From Climacteris rufus (Eukaryota > Chordata > Aves > Passeriformes > Climacteridae): a stretch of DNA of 64,000 bases. The position numbers and the translations under genes are program-made. Positions within the stretch are counted from its first letter, which is position 1, and each line of letters opens with the position of its first letter. The notes under the pieces were generated by a model. It was not told the origin of the DNA. It saw nothing but the letters and a program-made list of their open reading frames with translations, and searched no databases. The stretch is taken from positions 1,061,324-1,125,323 of the forward strand of contig VZRZ01007863.1 in assembly GCA_013398175.1 (NCBI GenBank). The letters run 5' to 3'. This document shows positions 20,086 through 30,300 of this stretch, piece after piece.

Positions 20086-22486
20086 CTGTCAAGCAAAGGG
20101 AAGGGGGTTCAGGATGCCACCAGCCCCTGCCCTCTCTGCAGCCATCAGGAAGGATCAGTGGGACTAAGGACTGCAGGGAGCAGGGCGAGGGCTGGGAGCA
20201 GGAGGAAAACCACGGCACAGTGGCCGTGTCCGTGTTGTGGCTCCCAGCCAGAGAGGATACCCTGCCTGTGCACCTACCAGTGCAGCTGGGGTTGCCTGGG
20301 CGATGGAGGAGGACAGGGCAGCCACGAGGGCTGTTTTTCTCTTACCTTTCCTCCACAGCCCTGGCACAGCCTGCCCCACGCTCTGCAAGCTCCCTGCAAC
20401 GCCAGGGAGCCGGGGCTCCGGCGCAGGCGCCTGGCCGTGGTGGAGGCACAGCCGAGGCCTTGCTCGGGCACGTCGGGGCTGGCTGCAGAGAGCTGCCCCT
20501 GGCTCAGCCCCCACTGCCCACCAGCACTGCCCAGAGTGCCAAAGCTGCAGGGCTGGGGGGCTCAGCAGCATCCCCCAGAGCCCAGCCCAGTCCCAAGTCT
20601 GATTCATTCTCACGGGGCATTTGTTCTAATTACACTGCACGTGTTTTCTGCCAGCACGAAACAGCTACGTGGAGATTTGGTGCCCTTCACCTGCCAGCCA
20701 AGGATATCGAGGACTTCAGCCAGCAACAGGAGGTGGTGAAGGATACAGCAGCCTGAACTTCAGGGGAGGGTTGGGGGTCCCGGGCAGGAAGGGTCTCTGG
20801 GCTGTCCCCGCAGTCCCTGGGCTGGGCTGTGAATCCCAGGGCCCCAGGAGGAGGCGATGCCAGCTGACCCTTGGCCGGGGGAGGCGGATGGCAGGGCCAG
20901 CCAAAGCCTGTCCCGAGCAAGTTCACACTGCGGCTGCCAAGTCAGCACAATCGTGCTCCTGCAGGCCGGGAGGGCGCCGTGCCGGGCCGCCCCGGGCTGG
21001 CCCACCCAGCCCCTGTCCCAGCGGGATGCGGCGATGCCGGGCTGTGCCCCTGCCCCGCGCTCCCGCCGGCGCCGTGCGGAGCCAGCATCCCCGGGCTGCG
21101 GCTTGGAGCCAGCCAGGGGCAGGCGCTGCCCTGCTCTGCCAGGTCCTTGCCGCGGAACAAAGGGGTCTGGCAGCCCCATAACCTCCCCCCGGCTCCCCGA
21201 GCCTGCCCCTGCCCGTCGGGCTGCCACGCAGGCAGCTCCCGGTGCCCGGGCTTGTGCAAGCAGCGCTTCCCTTCTCCTGGGGCCCCGCGGCCGTGCCAGG
21301 CTGGGTCCGTGCCCAGGACGGTTCAGCCGCCCCTTCCTCGCCGGGGCATTTACGGGAAGGCACTCGCAGTTCCCAAAAGGGCCCAGCCCCACCGTGACGC
21401 TGCTCCTTTTCAGACAAATTTCCTCTTTTACTCCCAAACCCATCCCCGCCGTGGCCACCAGCATCGCTGGTGGGGTTGCCAGCCTGACTAAGCACCACGG
21501 AGAGCAGGCACGCTCGCTCTCCGAGCGGCCCGACAGTGAGACAGGGAAATCCCTCCAACTTTTGCCTGCTCAGACACGTCCCGGTGTCGCAATGCCCGAG
21601 GGGCCCGGGGGCACCTTGCCCTGGGGACGCATCCTGCATCCCAGAACGGGGGTGGGGCCAGCAGCGTTCCCGGCTCTGGGAACAAGGCTGCTGCCAAGCC
21701 CGCCTGCCCAGGAAGGGAGAGCCCCGAAGTTTCAACGTTCGGTGGCAATAAATCAAAACAAACAAAGCTCGGTGAAGGGGAACGCGGCGGGACTTTCTCA
21801 GCCCTTATTATTATTCCGTAGCAATTTCCGTGAGAGTCGGGCAGGGTTTTTGCTGGAGAGGCTGAGGCTGCCCTGCTCCAAAGGAACACCGCGCTTTCGG
21901 TTTTAAAACCGAGAAACAGATATTAAAAGGGAGGAGAATAAAAAGCCTGAAAGTTTGGTAAAGAGAGGAACTGTGTTTGCCAGCTGCGCTGGAAGAACAA
22001 CCGGGCTGCTGCCTGTGGGCTGGGATGGGGCAGGCAGGAGAGGCAGGGATGGGGCAAAGGCAGGCAGGTGGGACAAGAACAGACTTCCCAGGGGCTTATG
22101 CAGCAGAGGCATGCGGGGATGTGCTCACTGGTGCTGGGTTTGCCTCAGCATCACTCCTCCACCTCGTAGGGGTCCCATCCTGACCCCTAAATTCTCCAGA
22201 GCAGAACAGGGAGGACATGGAGTGGTGCTAGCTGCAGTCCCAGTTCCCCTCCCTGAGGGTGGCCAAGGAGACCCTCAGGGAAATGGGACTCATTCGGAAA
22301 CCCCCCAGCCCAAACTGAGCTGGGAGGGGATGGACTGCAGCCTGCACAGCCCTGGGAAGGGGCTGGCACCCCACTGCCCCTTCTCAGTACCCGTGGGTGG
22401 GTGGCAGTGGGACAGAGAGGCTGAGGGGACAGATCCCTCAAGGCAAAGCCCCCCCTTTCCCCTCTCCCCGCTATGCCCGCACTCAC
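20086..22486 (-). other. ASS1 first intron (5' UTR intron)
   Basis: About 2.4 kb between the noncoding first exon and the start-codon exon. CpG-rich at 20850-21350, with long chance frames on both strands. A noncoding alternative exon could be hidden here but none is supported. Confidence 0.6.
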
Positions 22487-22534
22487 CCACTCCCGGTGTC
22501 CGGCCGCCCTCCGTGCTCCGGTCCGGTGCCTGGA
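22487..22534 (-). other. ASS1: ASS1 first exon, noncoding 5' UTR (right end approximate)
   Basis: This stretch ends at the strong splice donor GGGAGTGG|GTGAGTGC (donor at 22486-22485) about 75 bases downstream of the TATA box. It contains no useful start codon context. It would splice to the acceptor at 20086-20087, five bases before the start codon. Only the left boundary is visible in the sequence; the transcription start is inferred. Confidence 0.5.
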
Positions 22535-22558
22535 GCATCCTCCCCCTCCTCCTCCTCC

Positions 22559-22564
22559 CTTATA
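22559..22564 (-). promoter_or_regulatory. ASS1: ASS1 TATA box
   Basis: Minus-strand TATAAG lies about 25-30 bases upstream of the inferred first exon and is followed by GGAGG repeats. A CACCC/GC box (minus CCCACGCCC, 22568-22576) lies directly upstream. From memory, the human ASS1 promoter also has a TATA box and Sp1-type GC boxes. The start site near 22534 is inferred from the usual TATA spacing. Confidence 0.6.
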
Positions 22565-23599
22565 ACCGGGCGTGGGCAGGCGGAGCCGCCGTAGGACAGT
22601 CCCCCCTCGGGCACCGTCCCCTGGAGAGGCCGTGCCCTCCTCCTGCCCGCGGGGTGCCCGGCAGAACGGGGAGAGCAGCTGCCCCCGGGCCGGGATGGAG
22701 TCAGTGCCCAGCCCCAGGCCCTGCACGGCTGCTCTGGGTGCTGCCACCCCTGTGCCCCCACTCCTGACCTCCTCAGCAGCCTCCACAGAGCACCCAGGGG
22801 TGTCATTCGCCCCGGGAGACCCCACAAAGCCACCTGGCGCCGGGGAGTGGGAAAATGTGGGCAGAGGAGGGGCAGTGCACTGCAGAACCTGGCTTTCCTC
22901 CCCGGACCCACAAGAGGGGGAAGATTGGATTTGTTTGAACCTCATCAGGAGGAGATGCAGGAGCCTGGGTGAGCAGGAGGGGATGAAGCAGGAGGGAGCA
23001 GGGCAGAGGGCTGTCCGTGGCGCCAAACTCACCCTTTCCTCCTTGCACATGCCCAGGACACCCCAGGCCAGCAGCACACCTGGCTTTGGGGAATGGGAAA
23101 GCTCCATCCCAAAGGACAGAGACTTTGAGGGGAATCTCACAGAGGTGCAGCACAAGCTCGCTCCAGTGACAGGATCTACCCACAGAACCCTCATTTGGGT
23201 GCATGGCCACCATCAGCCTCCATGGCCCAGCCCTGGGGACTGTGGGTTCAGGTTCCCTGGGGCCAGCACCCCCAGTCCCACACCATCAGGACTGAAATGG
23301 TGTTTAGGGAACAGCCTCCATCTTCACCGTGTGCAGAGAGGCCACTTTGTGCTCTTGCTGCCTGAGAGACTTGACACCAGGGCAGGATTGCACCTTGAGG
23401 GGCTGGACATTGCCCTTTTGGCATTGCCGCATCCAGACAGTCTCCCTTCTATGCTCCAAGGCCAGGTAGGGGGATGTCCAAAGCCCTGGGGATTCTCCCA
23501 CACGCTGAAGGAAGCTGCTTTCTTCAGGCGTGGCTAATATTTAGCCACAAAACACCTTTATAAATCAATGAGTGTGCACAGGAACCAAGTGGATTTAAA
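22565..23599. other. Intergenic spacer, HMCN2 3' end to ASS1 promoter
   Basis: About 1 kb with CpG-rich DNA close to ASS1 (to about 22720). No other feature recognised. Confidence 0.6.
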
Positions 23600-24005
23600 A
23601 AAAACAAACAAAAAGACTACTTCAATTTAATACACGATTAACGCCAGGGTGCCCCACACCCTCCCTGCACCTCAGTAGGACCCTCACTGGTCACTGTCAC
23701 CCAGTTCATCCTCCCACCCCCCAAGTCTGGGAACTGACTGTGGCCAAGGCCATCCAGAGCTGTGTTTGCTCTGGGATCTGGGGACTGATTGCAAGAGGAC
23801 ATCTTGTCCCCCTCTGGGATCCTGGCTCTCCTGCTGAGTCAGGGCCCGGCCCTGGGTGAAGGGAACCCGGCTGGGGGGTGAGGGGTGTCTGGGAGGGAGA
23901 GGAGAGGTGCGAGCTCAGCGCTCCCTGAGCCACACGCCCCACCGATGGGGTGGGGAGGGACAGGAGGAGATCAGACCCTGCGTCCCCTCCTGCCCCTCGG
24001 CGGTG
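23600..24005 (-). other. HMCN2: HMCN2 3' UTR (end approximate)
   Basis: Follows the stop codon at 24006-24008. Minus-strand ATTAAA (23626-23631), a common variant poly(A) signal, is followed by a T- and GT-rich stretch typical of cleavage-stimulating sequence. This is the best available 3' end, giving a UTR of about 0.4 kb. Confidence 0.45.
23626..23631 (-). promoter_or_regulatory. HMCN2: HMCN2 candidate poly(A) signal ATTAAA
   Basis: Variant hexamer on the minus strand with GTCTTTTTGTTTGTTTTTTT downstream. No canonical AATAAA was found nearer to the stop codon. Confidence 0.4.
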
Positions 24006-24348
24006 TCAGTAAGGGTAGGGGGAGACGGAGACGAGGAGGAGGAAGTCGCTGGGTGCCCGCTGCCCGTCGGGGGCCAGCGCCCGCACCCGGAGGCGGTGGG
24101 AGCCGGGCTCCCGCAGCGGCCGCAGCGTGGAGATGATGCCGTGGCCCCGCTCGGTGCGCAGGGCGAAGGGGCTCCCGGGGTCCTGCTCCAGCAGCCTGAA
24201 GACGGGGCGGTGGCGCAGGGCGGTGGCCGGGGACAGGCGCACCACGTCCCGGCGGGCAGCGATGCCGAGGGGCAGGGGGAGCGCCTGGTACTGCAGCGTG
24301 GGGGGCCCGGCGGGGCCGCAGAACGGGGCGCAGCGCCCCACGCACAGC
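24006..24348 (-). CDS. HMCN2: HMCN2 exon 79: fibulin-type C-terminus and stop
   Basis: LCVGRCAPFCG, then a 100-residue module ending VSVSPYPY with TGA at 24008-24006. This resembles the C-terminal module shared by fibulins and hemicentins. Confidence 0.94.
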
Positions 24349-27300
24349 CTGAACGAGAGACGGGGGGTGTGGGGTGGGTGCCGGAGAGCCGACAGGACAC
24401 CCGGGTCCGTGGTGACACAAGGAGCGTGGGATGGGCAGCCCCAGCCCCACAGCGCGACTCACCCCGGGCTGGAGCCCCTGCGGTAGCCGGCCGGGCACGG
24501 CACGTCCATGCACCGGGCACCGCCGCGGGTGTTGATGCACATCTGGCTCGAGCCACACTGCATCGTGCCCTCTGCACACTCATCCACGTCTGCACGGAGA
24601 GACAGGACGGGTCTGAGGGTGCTGGGGTGCCCATGGCTGAGCTGGGGGTTCAATCCCCAGCTCCCCCACTTCCCACATCTGCCTGGACAGGAGCACTGGG
24701 ACTGTGCGGTGCTGAGCCTGAGGACAACCCTCCCGTGAAAAGACAATGACTTGCAGCCCCAAAAAGATGACACCCAGGGCACCACGGGGACTGGGCATCC
24801 CCCTGACACCCCTGCACTGACCGTGGCAGGTCTTCCCATTGGGCAGCAGCTGATAGCCAGGGGGACAGAGGCAGAGGTAGCTGCCTGGGCTGTTCCTGCA
24901 CTCGTGCTGGCACTGGTTCAGTGTCTGGCACTCGTCGAGGTCTGCAGAGTGAGAGGGTTGAAGGCAAGAGGGGAGGGATCAGTCTCCTCTGGTGCCACTC
25001 CTCTGGGGCAGCCTGGCTCTTGCCTCCCCTTCCCAGCACAGCCAAGACCACGGGGTGCAAACAAAGTGGTGGACAGGGCAGCAAGAAGCACAGGAGGGAC
25101 CTTTTGGGGACAAAGTGGCCTCTGAACTCCCCGCCACACCCTTCCCCGATGCACACTCACCAGTGCAGGTGCCATTCCTCCTGATGTAGCCCGTGGGGCA
25201 AGGAGGACCCCGGGCACCCATCCCTGCATCCTTGGCCACGCGGCGCAGGGAGAGCTGAGTGTAGAAGGAGCGTCCCCGGGGGCGGCTGCTCGGTCCCCGC
25301 CAGCGCAGGGGGGTGTTACCCCCCGTGTCCCCTCCATCTGTTCCTGCTGTGCCACACTGTCCCCCGGGCAGCAGGGTCCTGCCAGCGGGGCACAGGCACT
25401 CGTAGGAGCCCCGCAGGTTGCGGCACTCGAAGGCACACGGTGGGGGAAACTGCAGGCACTCGTTGACATCTGGGGAGGAAAGAGGTGGGGAACTGAGGCT
25501 GGAGCAGAGCAGGGGCATGACCATGGCCCTGTGTCCAGGGACGTGTCCCCTGGGAGCCCAGCTCGTACCCAGGCAGGGCCAGCCAGTGCCCAGCGTGCGG
25601 TAGCCGGGCGGGCAGGAGCAGCGGTAGGACCCGGCCGTGTTCTGGCAGCGCTGGTTGTAGCGGCAGGCGTGGGAGCCCTCAGTGCATTCATCGACATCTG
25701 GAGAGCAGAGAGAGGACGGGGTTTTGGGGACAGGGAAATGGCACCAGTTTCCCCTTGTCCCCCTCAGGAAGGGTCCGTACCAACACAGTACAGCTGCCCG
25801 GGGTCCAGGGTGAACCCCAGCGGGCACTGGTCTCTGTCAGCCCCTGGGAAATGAGCAGAGAGAATGAGGGACATGCCACTGCAGGGACGTGGCCCTTGCA
25901 CCCTCACAGACACCCCGAGCTGCTAACAGATCCGTCCCCATCCTTGGGACTCCCCTGGTTACCTGCATCCAGCGAGGCACGCAGCTGGAAGCGCAGCTCC
26001 TCTGTGGCCGGGTCATAGGAGGCTGCGATGGCTCTGGCCCGGAGGAGCTGCACCCGGGGGGGCTGTGGGCCCACGGGTGGGTCGAACACGATGGTGTGAT
26101 TGCAGTGGGCACGGAGGATGTGCCCATCCAGCAGGAAGCTCTGCACCGAGCCCCCGGAGAGCTGCCCCGCGCCCGTCTGCACGTAGCGCTCGCTGAAGTC
26201 CTGGGGAGGGACAGGAGCAGGGTCAGGCTGTGGACCCCCCCACGCTCCCAGCACAGGAGTCAAGGCCCCGCGGGGAGAACGGGCAGTGCCAGCACCTGCA
26301 GCAGCAGCACGGCCTGGCCGGTGCTGTCCGGCACGGAGCCGCTGATGACGCTGTCCAGCCGCAGAGCGCCCGCGGCATCCGCGGCCCGGGCGAGGTGGGT
26401 GACCCGCAGGAGCTCCCCTGCCGGGGGGGAACAGTGAGCAGCAGCTCCTGGCAGCTCCGCGCACAGCTCCATCCCTGGATCAGGGATGGCGCACGGGGGA
26501 GATGGAGGCTGAGCTTCCCCAGGAGCTGACCAGGCTCTCCTTGCCCGGGGCTGCTGGGATCCCTCACCTGTGGCAAACTCCAGCTGTGACTCGTGCTGGA
26601 AGGTGCCCCGGGTGAGCAGGAACCCGCTCTGGGCTGCCCTGCTGGCGTGTGCCAAGGACCAGTAAATGGGGGCGACGATGGTCACCAGCACCCGCATCAG
26701 TGGCCCTGGAGATGGGGAGGAAAAGGTGTCACCATGGAGCCAGCACCTTCCTAAGGGGACACCCAGCCTGTCCCATCCCTCCTCACCCAGAGAGCACAGA
26801 TGTGGCTGCTGCTTGTGGAGGAAAAAAGAAATAAAAATCTTTCCCCCAAGATTTACACCTGACACAGATCAAAACCCTCAAGGGTGAGGGTAGAGGTGGC
26901 CACCCACCTATGGCAGGTGGGATGCTCCTGATGCTGCTCCGGATGGTGGCAGTGCTGGACTGAGGGTCACCCAGCACCAGGGCATCCAGGGTGGACACAC
27001 CGAGCTCGTGGCCATTGATGACACCGACCAGGCTGCCCCGCACCCGGTGCAGCTCCCCTGGGGGAAACAGGATGGGGTCAGGCAGCAGCACTGGGGCTGT
27101 GCCCCCACGGGAGAGCAAGGTCCTTCCCTGACTCCACTCTCACTCATTTCCATGTCAAGAAAATCTTGTTTTTTGGAGGTGAAGGCAGCCAGAGCCAGGC
27201 AGGCAGTGTCCCTGCGTGGCTGCAGCGCAGTCCCCAGAGACCCCATGGCCCCATGTTGATAAGAGATGCTGTGAGTGTGGCCCTGTGCCTCGTCACACCA

Positions 27301-30300
27301 ACATGTCCTGACACCCCCAAAACCTGCTCTGTATCAACCTCATGGCCCTGGCATAGCCCCAAGCTTTTATTTGCTTCTCTAGTGTGCCTGGCAGCGAAAT
27401 GCCACCAGCCAGGCAGGGGCACACAGGGCACCTGGCACTTCCTCTGGCCTGGCTCTCTGCTCCCGGGGGACAGTGGGAGAGGATGTGTCTGTGCATCCAG
27501 CAGAGCCCCTGGGAGATGGGAATTTAATCACGGGCAGCCAAAGCAGGAAGGCTGAGGAGAGGCGAGTGAGGGCTGGCACACAGCAGCTGCTCGGGTGAGG
27601 GTGTCTTTGGGCTCAGACCAAAGAGAGGAGAGACAGACCAGAGTAGGAATCGGGGGGTTTAGAGCAAGCAAGGAAAGGCAATATCCCTTCAAACCACCGT
27701 GCTGCAGGTCTTACCCCGGGGTGTAAGAGCACTGCAGGCAGCTCCAGCCCCCCGAGCTGGCCAGAGCCCCCCAGGACCGGGGCAGACACCCACCTTGGAC
27801 CTCCAGGGAGGTGCGGGCGGCAGCAGAGCCCAGGGCATTGCGGGCGTGGCAGGAGTAGCTGCCGGCGTCACGGTGGGTGACAGAGGGCAGGAGCAGGGTG
27901 GCATTGGGCAGGACACGGGCATGGGCACCCTCGGGCAGCGGCTCCCCATCCCGCTGCCACTCCACGGAGGGGGTGGGCTCCCCTGACACGGCGCAGTGCA
28001 GCAGCACCCGCTGCCCCGCGTGGACCTTCAGCACCGCCGGGGTCACCGCCACCACCGGGGCACCTGGGCAGGGAAAGGGATGCAGGCAGTGCTGCAGCAT
28101 CCCAGCGGTCTGGGAGCACTCCCCACTGGTCAGGGTGGTCAGGAAGGGGCTGAGGGGTGACATGGTTTGCAGGCTGAAGTGATGGGGAGCACTCACTCTG
28201 CAGAGCCAGGGTGACAACTCTCGCTGCTGTGCCTGCATCGTTCTCTGCCACACACTGGTACTGCCCTACATCGATGCTCTAGAAGGACCAACAGCCTCAG
28301 CAGAGTTTTGGTTTGACATGAAAGCTCCCTGAAATGTGCCAGCACTCCCCAGGCCCCGCTCACCCCCACAGCACGGATGGCCAGGGAGCCGTTCTGCAGC
28401 TGGCGCAGGCGCCCGAGGGCCACCACTGGCACCCCGTCCTTGCTCCAGTGGATGAGGGGCTCGGGGTGACCCTGGGCATGGCAGTCGAGGAGGGCATCAC
28501 CTCCGGGGTGCTCCACCTGGTAGGTGCTGGGGTCCCCCTGTATGACGGGTGCCTCTGGGAAAGGGAGAGGGGTGGCAGAGGAGGGGGGCTGGCCAGGCAG
28601 CCCAGTTTCCCTGCCAGCACCTACCTCTGACAGAGACAAAGGCAGTGGCCCTGATGGCACCGGCGCTGTTCTCGGCGTGGCAGACGTAGGTCCCGCTGTC
28701 CGCGGGTGTGGCTGCCTCCCTCCGCAGGATGCTCCGCCCGCTCTGCCCCGACACTCCATCTGCGGGGTGCAAACCCCCAGAAAGTGTGGTTGGGGACCAG
28801 CTGGTTACAGCCCCACACAGCCAGACATGCTGGCACCCCAGGCACCCCGAAAGGTGGGACGAGGATGACACCAGGATCACATTCTCCCCCAAGTTCAGCA
28901 TCCTATGCCCCTGCCCCGGTACCGGTGACGAGCTGCCCGTTGGCCATCCAGGACAGGCGGGGCTGGGGGCTGCCCACGGCGGCGCACACCAGCTCCAGCC
29001 TCTCGCCCCGGCTCAGGGTGACGTCTGTGGGCAGGTGGGTGAAGGTGGGCAGGGTGTGGATGGAGAGGGAGAGCCGGCGGACTGCCCTCCCAGCCGAGTT
29101 CACCGCGGTGCAGGAGTAGCTCCCGGCGTCCCCTTCCTGCGTGGGGAAAGGGGAGGATGAGAGGGCCCAGCTTGAGTCGGGGGTTCAATTGCAGCCCGGG
29201 CTCACTGAGCTACGACTCTGCTGGCTGCTGTGCACCCAGACAGCCACAGCTCGGCCACAGCCACTTTTTCCAGCCCACGTTGGCAATCTCAGTGTCCCGA
29301 CCCTCCAATCCGGGGCAGAGGACTGCGCGGGGCTCTCCCTCTACCAGATATATTCACAAGCAGCCAAATGGCCTTCAGCAGCAAAAGACTCTCGTTCCTC
29401 AGCTCTCCAGCCTCAGCTAGCTCAGTGGCCAAGGGGACAGCGCTCACCTGGACATCCCGGAGCAGCAGCTCCCCGGAGGGCAGGACTGTGGCCTTCCCCC
29501 CCCGCACCAGGGCTCCCTCCCGGCTCCAGGACACGCGAGGCTCGGGGACACCACGGGCGGCACAGGGCAGCAGCACCTCCAGCCCCTCCAGGACCACCAG
29601 CTCCAGCGGGCCGGCAGCGATGACAGGGGGCACTGGACAGGGCGGGGATTTGCTCACACCTTGCCAGACACGTTTTGCTGAGGTGCTGGGGAACGGGCTG
29701 AGCAGAGGGGTGAGCGCTGGGGCTCTGATTGCTGCTGTACCTTGCACGATGAGCCTGGTCCTGCCTGCAGCGGTGCCCGAGGGGTTGCGAGCCAGGCACA
29801 GGTAGGTGCCTGCATCCTCCGGGGCTGCTCGGAGGAGCCGGAGCTGCCCGTTGGGGAACACCTTCAGCCCAGACCCTGGCAGACACGAAGGACAGGATGG
29901 GGCAGCACAGCTGAGCCAGGGCACGGGTGGATGATGTGCAGCGGCTGCTTCTCCCACAGGAGTGTCTCTTCCCAAGGAGTCTCCATGAAACAGCTCCAGC
30001 AGCCACTACATCCATATTGGACAGCAGCCGGGGGCACCCATGCACAGTGACACCCACACTCTCCTGGGATGCCCTAGCACCTAAATCTTCACCCAAGCAA
30101 AGGCTGTCAGGTAGCGTGGGCTCTGCCAGCCCCCAGCAAGCTGCTGCTCACCTCTGGTGATGCCGACCCCGTCCTTCTGCCAGGTGACCTCCGGCCGGGG
30201 CACGCCTGTGGCCTCGCAGGACAGCACCGCGCTGCTGTTGACCATCACCATCACCATGCCGGGCAGGGGCTTCAAGGCGGGGGGCTCTGCGAAGGGCAGG

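Noticed and set aside
20082..20096. Upstream in-frame ATG (MLDST) as the ASS1 start
   Set aside because: It lies upstream of a strong acceptor (TTGACAG) and is therefore intronic; the ATG at 20081 has a better Kozak context and matches the family length.
20857..21906. 349-codon + strand open frame and overlapping minus-strand frames
   Set aside because: Long chance frames are expected in CpG-rich DNA. The product is low-complexity Pro/Arg/Ala without a recognisable domain, inside the ASS1 first intron.
22187..23194. 335-codon minus-strand frame between HMCN2 and ASS1
   Set aside because: No domain, no splice context. It crosses the inferred ASS1 promoter, and its composition is that of intergenic DNA.
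23856..24749. 297-codon + strand frame
   Set aside because: It is the antisense shadow of the last HMCN2 exons, which have clear domain homology on the minus strand.
27058..27793. Possible thrombospondin-1 exons between the last Ig and the G2 barrel
   Set aside because: No WxxW/CSxTCG-type motif in minus-strand frames, and the flanking exons join directly in phase.
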